A stretch of DNA of 40,917 nt, taken from positions 1 to 40,917 of the forward strand of contig PBLJ01000037.1 in the NCBI GenBank assembly GCA_002721705.1. The letters run 5' to 3'. A program made the translations under genes and the position numbers. Positions 24,906 through 32,452 of this stretch are shown here, piece after piece (the stretch's first letter is position 1; each line of letters starts with the position of its first letter). The notes below the pieces were generated by a model. It had not been told where the DNA came from and ran no database searches. It worked only from the letters and a program-made list of their open reading frames with translations. The stretch is from Opitutia bacterium (GTDB lineage: Bacteria > Verrucomicrobiota > Verrucomicrobiia > Opitutales > Seribacteraceae).

Positions 24906-25451
24906 GTGAAGATGGCCGAAGCAAGGAAACCCGAGTCAGCGGGCGATCCCTCGGTAAATCTGAGGGAGTTGTTTGCTGCCCTCGAGACACCGCTGTTGCA
25001 CTATGCCATACATCTGGTCCAGAAACACGACGTGGCCCAAGACGTCGTTCAGGAAGCCTTCTTACGGTTGCATGAGAGGCTGGACTCCGTCCGCGAACCC
25101 AAGGCTTGGCTGTACCGTACCGTGCACAATCTCGCCATGACTCACCATCGCAAGAACAAGAAGGTGATCGCCTTGGACTTCGAGGACGCGAATGGGTTTC
25201 CCGAACCTTCCGACGTCGAGGCCTTGCCGGATGAACAGCTGGTGCGCATGGAAGCCGTTGGAATGGCCATGCTTTGCCTTGATAGGCTAAAGGAAAGCGC
25301 CCGCGAGTTGGTCCACCTGAAATTCATGGAAAATTTATCCTACAAGGAAATCGCCGAACGCACGGGCCTAACCGTGGGCAACGTCGGCTACAAGTTACAT
25401 CACGCCATAAAGTTTTTGGCCAAGGAATTGAAAAAAGAGGGAATATTGTAA
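24906..25451 (+). CDS. ECF-type RNA polymerase sigma factor
   Basis: A sigma-70-family ECF factor of about 180 residues. Region 2 is seen in the stretch from HDVAQDVVQEAFLRLHERL through REPKAWLYRTVHNLAMTHHR (core binding and -10 recognition), and region 4 in LVHLKFMENLSYKEIAERTG followed by TVGNVGYKLHHAIKFLAKEL, the -35 recognition helix-turn-helix. No extra C-terminal domain. The start is GTG at 24906 or ATG at 24912; no strong Shine-Dalgarno is present. The stop shares one base with the next ATG (TAATG at 25449-25453), so the downstream membrane protein is coupled and is the likely anti-sigma factor. Target promoters are not evident from the window. Confidence 0.93.
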   Translation: MKMAEARKPESAGDPSVNLRELFAALETPLLHYAIHLVQKHDVAQDVVQEAFLRLHERLDSVREPKAWLYRTVHNLAMTHHRKNKKVIALDFEDANGFPEPSDVEALPDEQLVRMEAVGMAMLCLDRLKESARELVHLKFMENLSYKEIAERTGLTVGNVGYKLHHAIKFLAKELKKEGIL

Positions 25452-26803
25452 TGAACCCGAACGACATAACGCACGGAATCGGACCCCGTGAAGAACTTGA
25501 GACCCGCGTCATCGCCATGCTTCTTGGAGAAGCGGACGACTTCGAGAAAACCGAACTGGAGGCGATCCTCGACAACGACAGCAGCTTGAGCGCCTTCCGA
25601 GACGAGATGGCCCGTTCCATCGACGTCGTGGGAGAGGCTTCTCATGCAATGGGATCTTTCGGCGCCTCCGGGACCGTGCAACTGGACCCCTCTCGCCGCT
25701 TGGAAATCGAGCAGGCCTGGAGCGGCGGAGCAACGACCGCAAAGACAACTGCAGGGGTAGGTTCGCTGGTCACGGCCCATCCCATGGTCTCCTTGGCGAT
25801 TGCGGCGGGTGTCGGACTCACCGCTGGTACGGCTTTGATGAACCTGAACGACGGGACCGACTCAGCCTTGTCTCCCTCAGCAATCGAAGAGTTTGCGGAG
25901 AGCGACGGAACTCGGAACGCCCAGGAAGAAGGAACGCAACCGGAGTCAACGCCAAGCGACTTGCCGGAGTTTTCCGAAAGTTCGTCGAGAAGCAGGCCTA
26001 CCTTGTCGCCTGAAGCCACGAAGAACGATGCTACGGGGAATACCATCGACATTGAGCTCTTCAAGGAGGCAATAAGGGAAGCGGATGCCTCCGCCGAGTC
26101 GGTTACCGTGGCGGGATTGGGCGACCAACACTTGGAATTGGTTCGGGCCAACCGTGGCTTCAAGATCGACGCCCAAGCTGGTGAAGCTGGACGGGCCGAA
26201 GGGGCGCCGGAAACGAGCGAAAACGAGGCTCAGTTTTCCTATATAGGTCCCTTCAATGCCCTTGCGTTTCAAGGTTTCAGGGACGTGGACGGAGGAAATA
26301 TTGGAGTCTCGCCGGATCTCGGTGCGTCCGCTCCACTCACTTCCATTGAATCCAAGGAACAAGATGAGGCGTCCATTCAACTATCGGCCGGAAAGGATAT
26401 CGCAAAGCGAGAACTGCTTGCCCGTCACGTAACGGTAGCCATTTACAAAGGGTTGTCTTTTCGGAAATGCAAGGGATTGACTGCCCGTTGTCCGGAAGAT
26501 TGCGGTGGATCCGGGAAATTCGCTACCTTTGCCATTGGTCAATACATCGAATATGCAAGGCTAGGCAAATATGGCTCATCCCAGCAAACCAACCATCTCG
26601 TGCAGGTCACCGATTTTCATCGCAAACCAGTTGGCTCCCCCGAGGTTCTGGATGCAATCGGGAATCTGAAAGAGGGCGACCACGTCCTGCTGGCTTGGGA
26701 TCATGATTACGTCACGAGCAAGGGAGTCAGCGCCCCGGATCGGCCAATCAAGGAATTGCGAAAGCTTACGCTGGAAGAGGAAAAACTATATTTTCCTCGC
26801 TGA
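25451..26803 (+). CDS. Putative membrane anti-sigma protein with Cys-containing C-terminal domain
   Basis: A 450-residue protein coupled to the ECF sigma gene. The cytoplasmic N-terminus (about 1-108) contains an AMLLGEADDFEKTELEAIL helix, a type I associate with sigma-linked proteins of PVC bacteria; it is not a zinc ZAS domain, since no His/Cys motif is seen. One TM helix follows (about 111-131), then a long acidic disordered linker (about 132-320). The C-terminal domain (about 325-450) has Cys 340, 347 and 351 in KCKGLTARCPEDCGGSG, followed by FATFAIGQYIEY and HVLLAWDHDYVT. It looks like a compact beta domain, perhaps OB-like, placed outside the membrane. Anti-sigma function is inferred from position and topology. 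The C-terminal domain may sense a ligand or redox state; that is speculation. Confidence 0.75.
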   Translation: MNPNDITHGIGPREELETRVIAMLLGEADDFEKTELEAILDNDSSLSAFRDEMARSIDVVGEASHAMGSFGASGTVQLDPSRRLEIEQAWSGGATTAKTTAGVGSLVTAHPMVSLAIAAGVGLTAGTALMNLNDGTDSALSPSAIEEFAESDGTRNAQEEGTQPESTPSDLPEFSESSSRSRPTLSPEATKNDATGNTIDIELFKEAIREADASAESVTVAGLGDQHLELVRANRGFKIDAQAGEAGRAEGAPETSENEAQFSYIGPFNALAFQGFRDVDGGNIGVSPDLGASAPLTSIESKEQDEASIQLSAGKDIAKRELLARHVTVAIYKGLSFRKCKGLTARCPEDCGGSGKFATFAIGQYIEYARLGKYGSSQQTNHLVQVTDFHRKPVGSPEVLDAIGNLKEGDHVLLAWDHDYVTSKGVSAPDRPIKELRKLTLEEEKLYFPR

Positions 26804-26831
26804 AGTTAGGTCTGGAAACACCCCTTTAGTC

Positions 26832-26853
26832 GAGCGATTGCCGGTAATCGCTC
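26832..26853. terminator. Hairpin between convergent genes
   Basis: A perfect inverted repeat GAGCGATT-GCCGGT-AATCGCTC (8-bp stem, 6-base loop) lies in the 62-base gap between the putative anti-sigma gene (+) and the response regulator (-). The position suits a bidirectional terminator. Neither side has a strong U-tract (TTCAATC on the plus strand), so it is a weak intrinsic terminator at best. Confidence 0.6.
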
Positions 26854-26865
26854 TTCAATCCCGTT

Positions 26866-28305
26866 TCACGAATCTCTAGGCTCGCTTTCGGGCTCTTTTC
26901 CCTTCTCGAGCCGATAGCGGAGATAATCTCGTGGCACACCTAGTATGCGGGCAGCGGCGGAGACGTTGCCGTCCGCTTGGGCGATCGCTTTTCGTATGAG
27001 ACGCAGAATGGCCTCCTCCAAGTCGAACCCTTCCTCGGGAAAGGTCCATCCAGCGGAAAGCCAGTCCTCTTGCGAATCCTTTTCTTGCGCCGAGATTTCG
27101 CTTCCGGGCAAATGAGGGAAATCAAGCGGGGCTTCGGTGCCGTCCATGACTACTGCTCGCTCCAGTTCATGAGCCAGTTCCCTCACGTTGCCCGGCCAAG
27201 AATGTCCGCCCAGTCTCCGCTTTCCGATCTCGGACAGCTGGGCGTCCTGCAATCGATACTTTGCGCAGATGCCTTTTAAAAGGCGCTTGGCCAGACTGAT
27301 GACGCCGTCGTTTCGCTCGCGTAGAGGAGCAATCCTAACCCTCAAGAGATCAAGGCGGTGCAAAAGGTCCTCCCGGAAAGCGCCGGAGGATACCATCTCT
27401 CGCAAGTCACGGTTCGCTGCGGTTATCACGCGGGCGTCCGACACCATGTCCTTGTTGCCACCCACTCTGCGAAATCGCTTTTCCTCGAGCGCCGTGAGAA
27501 GCTTGGCTTGCACGTTCAAGGACAGGCTGGCCGTTTCATCGAGGAACAAGGTGCCTCCATGGGCTGCTTCGAACAAACCGATACGAGCCCCCTTGGCATC
27601 GGTGAACGCCCCTTTTTCATGCCCGAACAGCTCGGATTCGGCCAAGCTTTCAGGAATCGCCGAGCAGTTGATCTCGACGAACGGGCCATCGGCCCGCGGG
27701 CCGTTTTCATGCAACCAGCGGGCATAGGCGCTTTTTCCGGACCCTGTTTCCCCTTCAATCAAGACAGGGGGTAATGCTTGGCCAAGTCGACCGTCTGCCT
27801 CGATGATTCTTTCCAGTTGCTTAAGGTCATCCGAGAAACTGTCTTCGAAAAACAGGCTTTCCCTTTCCCTCCGCACCTTTTCGCGAGCATGTTCCCGCCG
27901 CCGCTCGCGACGGCGGTTTTTTTCCGCGTTGCCGAAGACAAGAGGCAACTCCTCGAAGTCAAAGGGCTTTGCCAAATAATCGGCGGCCCCTAAACGAATG
28001 GCGTCCACGGCCGACCGCACGCCTCCTTCCGCCGTCATCAGTACGGTCACGACGTTTTCGGGGATGATTCTTTCACGCAAAAGGTCGAGGCTTAGCCCGT
28101 CGGGAAGATTAAGATCAAGGAGGGCGAAATCGAAATGGAGGTTTTCGAGGGCTCCGCAAGCCTCCGCCAAATTGGTTGCGGTGGTCACCTCCGCCCCCAT
28201 GGATTCGAGCCGCGCAGCCAGTCGTTTGCCGAGCAAGGCGTCGTCTTCCAGCAAGAGGATCTCCTTGCCCTTGAAATTCGCTTGCAGTTCCCGATCCGTT
28301 TCCAT
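26866..28305 (-). CDS. NtrC-family sigma-54-dependent response regulator
   Basis: A 479-residue protein of normal family length and order. Receiver domain (about 14-125): acidic pocket Glu20-Asp21-Asp22, phospho-acceptor Asp64 (ALLDLNLPDG), Thr91, Lys113. A basic linker follows, then the AAA+ sigma-54 activator domain: Walker A GETGSGKS (185-192), GAFTDA loop (232-237) that contacts sigma-54, Walker B TLFLDE (252-257), and the WPGNVRELAHELERAV segment (370-386). A Fis-type helix-turn-helix (about 430-468, GNVSAAARILGVPRDYLRYR) binds DNA. All key residues are present, so it should be active. No histidine kinase is adjacent, so the partner is elsewhere. ATG at 28305 has GGA a few bases upstream. 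It is divergent from the amidase gene. Confidence 0.95.
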   Translation of the reverse strand: METDRELQANFKGKEILLLEDDALLGKRLAARLESMGAEVTTATNLAEACGALENLHFDFALLDLNLPDGLSLDLLRERIIPENVVTVLMTAEGGVRSAVDAIRLGAADYLAKPFDFEELPLVFGNAEKNRRRERRREHAREKVRRERESLFFEDSFSDDLKQLERIIEADGRLGQALPPVLIEGETGSGKSAYARWLHENGPRADGPFVEINCSAIPESLAESELFGHEKGAFTDAKGARIGLFEAAHGGTLFLDETASLSLNVQAKLLTALEEKRFRRVGGNKDMVSDARVITAANRDLREMVSSGAFREDLLHRLDLLRVRIAPLRERNDGVISLAKRLLKGICAKYRLQDAQLSEIGKRRLGGHSWPGNVRELAHELERAVVMDGTEAPLDFPHLPGSEISAQEKDSQEDWLSAGWTFPEEGFDLEEAILRLIRKAIAQADGNVSAAARILGVPRDYLRYRLEKGKEPESEPRDS

Positions 28306-28387
28306 GTTTCCATGTTCTACCGTTCAACCGGGGTGTACAGGAAGAAAAAACTTTCCAAGCGTCCTTGGGTCGCCCATCTTTTCATTA

Positions 28388-29632
28388 GTGCGCGCTCCAT
28401 TCCTCAAGTTCTTGATTTGGGCTGTCTTCCTGTTCCCTTTCCTGTGCTGCCAAGGCGAATCCCCGGAATGGTCTCGTCTCGACAAGTACAAGGGGTCGAT
28501 GAGCAAGGCAGAGTTCGAGCGCTTGTTGAAGAACGTTTACGTCCCGCGCGAGAAGTGGCGAATGAATTGGATCGAGCTGGGCCAGGATGCCGTCAAGATT
28601 CGCAAGCAGGGAGGCAAGGACGAGTGGTACGTAATGCCTTTTTTCAATCCCGAGGGCAACGCTACCACCCTCCCTCCCGAGGAATATTGGCGATCCGGAC
28701 GGAAGTTGCGATCCACCTCCACCGTGAAGCCTTTGAGCGGCTATCGCATTGCCTTGGATCCGGGGCATTTGGGCGGCAGGTATTCGAGAATGGAAGGGCG
28801 TCACTTCGAGATTGGCGAGCATCGACCAGTCAAGGAGGGAGACTTGACTCTTCAAGTGGCCAAGCGTTTGTCCAAGAATCTCAGGGCTTTGGGGGCTGAA
28901 GTATTTTTGCTTCGGACCTCTGCCAAGCCGACGACCAAGGAAAGACCCAAGACCTTGCGGGAAGAGGGGAAGGCGTGGCAAAAGAGGATCGATGGCGAAT
29001 CGCCACCGGATCGCAACAAGCGGGATCAGCGTAAAATCGAGAAAAGGCGGGCCGAGATTCTCTTTTTTCGAAAGGAGGAAATTTCGGCTCGTGCTCGCTT
29101 GGTGAACGAGGAAATCAAGCCCGACCTAGTCGTTTGCATTCACTTGAACGCCGCTGCTTGGCCGGACCCCGACAACCACGAGCTGGTGGAACGCAATGAT
29201 TTCCACGTCTTGACCAATGGAGCCTACATGGGAGGCGAGGTGGCGGTGGACGAGCAACGCCTCCAAATGATGGTGAAATTGCTCAGTCGTTCTCATCGGG
29301 AGGAACTCTCCTTGGCCGAGTCCATGGCGGCCTGCTTTTCACGAGCGACCGGTTTGCCTGCCTTTTCCTACAAGGGGCCGAATGCCGTAAAGATAGGGGA
29401 GACTCCGGGCGTTTGGGGGCGAAACCTGCTGGCCAACCGTCTCTATCAATGCCCAGTCGTTTTTCTCGAGCCATACGTGGCGAACTCTAAAGAGGTGTTC
29501 GCTCGGATCGCGGCAGGTGATTACAAAGGTGTGAAGAAGGTTGCAGGCAAGCTACGAGTAAGCTTGGTCGAGGAGTACGTGGACGCCGTCGTGGCTGGAC
29601 TGGTTCTGCATGCAGGCAACCATTCCCCCTGA
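28388..29632 (+). CDS. N-acetylmuramoyl-L-alanine amidase (Amidase_3)
   Basis: A predicted peptidoglycan amidase of about 414 residues that cleaves the bond between muramic acid and the peptide. A signal peptide (KFLIWAVFLFPFLCC, about 7-21) exports it. After about 95 residues of N-terminal region the Amidase_3 domain begins: zinc ligands His127 (LDPGHLGG), Glu150 (KEGDLTLQVAKRL) and His252 (CIHLNAAA), and the likely catalytic Glu361 (VVFLEPYVAN). An insertion of about 60 mostly charged residues (about 180-235) is longer than usual. The frame is open further upstream, but ATG at 28304 would put 28 residues before the signal and overlap the divergent regulator; GTG at 28388 gives a proper signal peptide. 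Start moderately certain. Confidence 0.87.
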   Translation: MRAPFLKFLIWAVFLFPFLCCQGESPEWSRLDKYKGSMSKAEFERLLKNVYVPREKWRMNWIELGQDAVKIRKQGGKDEWYVMPFFNPEGNATTLPPEEYWRSGRKLRSTSTVKPLSGYRIALDPGHLGGRYSRMEGRHFEIGEHRPVKEGDLTLQVAKRLSKNLRALGAEVFLLRTSAKPTTKERPKTLREEGKAWQKRIDGESPPDRNKRDQRKIEKRRAEILFFRKEEISARARLVNEEIKPDLVVCIHLNAAAWPDPDNHELVERNDFHVLTNGAYMGGEVAVDEQRLQMMVKLLSRSHREELSLAESMAACFSRATGLPAFSYKGPNAVKIGETPGVWGRNLLANRLYQCPVVFLEPYVANSKEVFARIAAGDYKGVKKVAGKLRVSLVEEYVDAVVAGLVLHAGNHSP

Positions 29633-29727
29633 CACTGCTTTTCTTACTCGCCACCGTCTCAAGCAAAAGTATCGTGGAATTCTTTTTTGTCCCGCCATAA
29701 AGAGAATGACGCAATGATACTCTTCCA

Positions 29728-30648
29728 ATGAAACTGCGCATATTGATCCATCTCCTGTGCTTTCTGCCAGTTCTGTCGCTAAGCGCCGATCGAGCCTTGG
29801 TGCGTTTGAATTCCGGTGACACTTTGACGGGCGAAGTGCTCAAGGACGATGCCGAAGCCGTTGTCCTTGATCTCGGATTTACCGCCTTGCGTATTCCAAG
29901 GGCTTCCGTCGCAAGCGTGGAGAAAATCGATGCAAAGAAGCCGAAGGGCGATGCGGATTTCGGCAAGGGGCTTTTCCGAAAGGGAGAAATGCTTCGCAAC
30001 TTGCCCTTGAAGGACTTGGTCGAAAAACTGGGAGAGGCCGTAGTCATGGTGAAGACGCCGATAGGGCTTGGTTCCGGGTTCATCATACACCCCGATGGCT
30101 ACGTCGTGACCAACGACCACGTCATTGCCGGTGAACGCAAGATTTCAATCACTCAGTTTCGCCAAACCAAGACCGAGCTTTCGAAGGTCAACTTCGACAA
30201 CGTCAGGATCGTGGCTTCCAGTCCCGAGAACGATCTGGCCTTGCTCAAGATAGAAAGCAGCTTGAAGGAACCGCTGCCCACCGTTCCGCTGGGCGATTCG
30301 GACAGCGTGAAGCAAGGACAGCGCGTCTTTGCCATCGGCAGCCCCCTCGGGCTGGAGCGTAGCGTGTCCGAAGGGATCGTGAGTCTCCGTAATCGTCTTA
30401 TCCAAGGGCGACTTCACGTTCAGACCACTGCCGAAATCAGTCCCGGTAACTCCGGCGGCCCTTTATTTAATTACCGAGGGGAAGTGATCGGCGTGAACAA
30501 CATGAAGGTGGTGGCGACCGGAGCCGAGGGCTTGGGGTTTTCCATACCCGTGCGGACCGTGAAGACCTTTCTGCTGAACCGCGACGCTTTCGCCTTCGAT
30601 CCGCGCAACCCCAATGCCGGTTTCCGCTATCTTTCTCCACCTCGCTGA
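29728..30648 (+). CDS. HtrA/DegP-like trypsin-fold serine protease, no PDZ
   Basis: A 306-residue protein with a signal peptide (to about residue 20). An N-terminal beta segment (about 23-68, RLNSGDTLTGEVLKDDAEAV) resembles small SH3/Sm-like domains found before PVC proteases. The protease domain has the complete triad: His131 (TNDHVIAG), Asp169 (PENDLALLKI) and Ser242 (SPGNSGGPLF). It ends soon after the protease fold with no PDZ domain, unlike DegP or DegS. It should work in the periplasm on misfolded or specific substrates. The next gene follows within about 25 bases, so the two probably share a transcript. Confidence 0.92.
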   Translation: MKLRILIHLLCFLPVLSLSADRALVRLNSGDTLTGEVLKDDAEAVVLDLGFTALRIPRASVASVEKIDAKKPKGDADFGKGLFRKGEMLRNLPLKDLVEKLGEAVVMVKTPIGLGSGFIIHPDGYVVTNDHVIAGERKISITQFRQTKTELSKVNFDNVRIVASSPENDLALLKIESSLKEPLPTVPLGDSDSVKQGQRVFAIGSPLGLERSVSEGIVSLRNRLIQGRLHVQTTAEISPGNSGGPLFNYRGEVIGVNNMKVVATGAEGLGFSIPVRTVKTFLLNRDAFAFDPRNPNAGFRYLSPPR

Positions 30649-30673
30649 ATTCAACCGCCTGCTCATCTCTCCG

Positions 30674-32452
30674 ATGAAACGATCTTTACCTGCTCTCGTT
30701 GTCGCCTTTTTTCTTTCTCCACTCGGGGTCTTGGCCAAGCCTTCGCTGGCCGAGTATCTCCCCGCCGATGCTTGGGGCGTGATCGAGGTCGAGAACATCG
30801 CCACTCTCCAGAAAGAGGTGGGCGAAGGCCCTTTCGGCAAGATGTGGGACAGCCCGGCAATGAAGGAGTTGAAGGGCTACCTGCTGGAGGAAATGATGGA
30901 TTTCCCCGAGGATGAAGAGGGTGAGGCGACCAAGGAGTTGTTTGATCGCATTCTGGGATTGACCGAGAAATTCTCGGGACAGGCAGCGTTGTCCTTAGGC
31001 GGGCTTGAACAAATCGTTTTTGAAGAGAAGGAAGCCAAGGTTGACAATCCCCAGATCGTTTTTCTGGCCGAGACGGATGCCACCTTGGCGGAGCTGGAGG
31101 AATTGCTCGAGTGGATGGATGAGACCGATCGGAAGGTGAACAAGGATGGCAATCACTTGCGGATCGAAAAAACCAAGGTGCGTGGCCACCAAGTCTTGTG
31201 GCTTGCTCCGGAAAACCAAGCGGATGACGACCCGAATGCTCGTTTCGGGCTTTTCTTGATTGATGGTGTCCTTGGCGTTGGTGGTGATCGCTCGGTGATG
31301 GAAGAGGTCATTGAGCGGATGGCCAAAGGGAAGGGAGCATCTTTCGCCGACAATCGAGATTACCGTGACGCCTTTGATGAAATCGGGCGTGGAGACGTTC
31401 GCGCCTTCATTAACTTTCGTCCTATGCTCGCCATGCTGGACAAGATGAAGGACAACCCCACCTTGGTAATCGAGGAGAACCCGCTCGGTGTTACTACGGA
31501 AGGGCTTTTCAACGCCATGAAACTAGATGGTTTGGAGTGCTATGCGATGCAGATGGATTTCGACCGTCGCGGCATGGAGATGAGCACTTGTCTTTATATG
31601 TCAAAAAAAGAAGGCTTGCTGGCTCTTTTTCAGTCTTCCGAAGAGTCCGTCTCCCCGATTTCCTTCGTTCCGCGAGACGTTGTTTCCGCCAGCGTCTTTC
31701 GCTACGACCTAGGCCAAGCTTGGGACACTGTGATGAAGATGCTGCAAGACGTAAGCCCGGCCATGTTCTTGCTCATCGATGGGCAAATCAAGGTGTTCGA
31801 GAGCGAGGCCGGAGTATCGTTGCGCAAGGACGTGCTGGGCTCTCTGGGCGACGAAATCGTGAGTTTTTCCGAAACCAATCTTGAAGCGCTTTCGGTCGAG
31901 GAGAACCTGGCTCCAGACGAGCAGGTCTCCCTTGATTCCCTGTTCGGCGAGTTCTATGCCATCGCCCTCGATGATGGCGATCGCTTCGATCGCTCCCTCC
32001 GCACGCTTGTGGGTGTCCTTGCCCCCGGGAACGAACTGTTCGAGGAAAGCGAACACAAGGGAGTCGTGATTCGAGAACTACGAGTGGAGACCGGCATGTC
32101 CTTCTCCTACGCGGTCACCCCCAAATGGCTGTTTCTTAACTTTGGCGATCGTCCCCGCATGATCCAAGCCATTTCACGCTCCCAAAAGCCTCGCAAAAGC
32201 CTTTGGAGTAGAGCCGACGTGGCGGCCGCCATGGAAGACCTGCCGAATGACTACAACCAGTTGGGTTACTCCGATTTTCAGGGAAGCGTGGATATGCTCG
32301 GGTTTTTGTTCAAGGAAGTCATGAATCAAACCACGGGCGAAAAGGTCGACTTGTCGGAGATGCCTGAAATGCCTTATTTCATGCTTTCCTGGGGAAAGAA
32401 TTCACGGCGCGGTACGGTCAGCAAATCCAGACTTTTTCCCAAGGACGAATGA
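30674..32452 (+). CDS. Exported DUF3352-like protein
   Basis: A protein of about 592 residues with a clear signal peptide (MKRSLPALVVAFFLSPLGVLA). The start of the mature region, SLAEYLPADAWGVIEVENIA, and the following alpha/beta pattern fit DUF3352-type proteins, which begin with a phrase of the type 'P-A-D-A/T-x-x-x-x-x-x-N' and are exported and of unknown function. The open frame begins at 30614 inside the protease gene, but ATG at 30674 gives the signal peptide and is preferred. Its TGA overlaps the next ATG (ATGA at 32449-32452). Two other proteins here carry similar domains. Function unknown. Confidence 0.82.
   Translation: MKRSLPALVVAFFLSPLGVLAKPSLAEYLPADAWGVIEVENIATLQKEVGEGPFGKMWDSPAMKELKGYLLEEMMDFPEDEEGEATKELFDRILGLTEKFSGQAALSLGGLEQIVFEEKEAKVDNPQIVFLAETDATLAELEELLEWMDETDRKVNKDGNHLRIEKTKVRGHQVLWLAPENQADDDPNARFGLFLIDGVLGVGGDRSVMEEVIERMAKGKGASFADNRDYRDAFDEIGRGDVRAFINFRPMLAMLDKMKDNPTLVIEENPLGVTTEGLFNAMKLDGLECYAMQMDFDRRGMEMSTCLYMSKKEGLLALFQSSEESVSPISFVPRDVVSASVFRYDLGQAWDTVMKMLQDVSPAMFLLIDGQIKVFESEAGVSLRKDVLGSLGDEIVSFSETNLEALSVEENLAPDEQVSLDSLFGEFYAIALDDGDRFDRSLRTLVGVLAPGNELFEESEHKGVVIRELRVETGMSFSYAVTPKWLFLNFGDRPRMIQAISRSQKPRKSLWSRADVAAAMEDLPNDYNQLGYSDFQGSVDMLGFLFKEVMNQTTGEKVDLSEMPEMPYFMLSWGKNSRRGTVSKSRLFPKDE

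Noticed and set aside
24878-25075. 65-codon frame overlapping the ECF sigma start
   Set aside because: It runs in another frame through the sigma region-2 coding sequence and has no domain; the sigma factor is clear.
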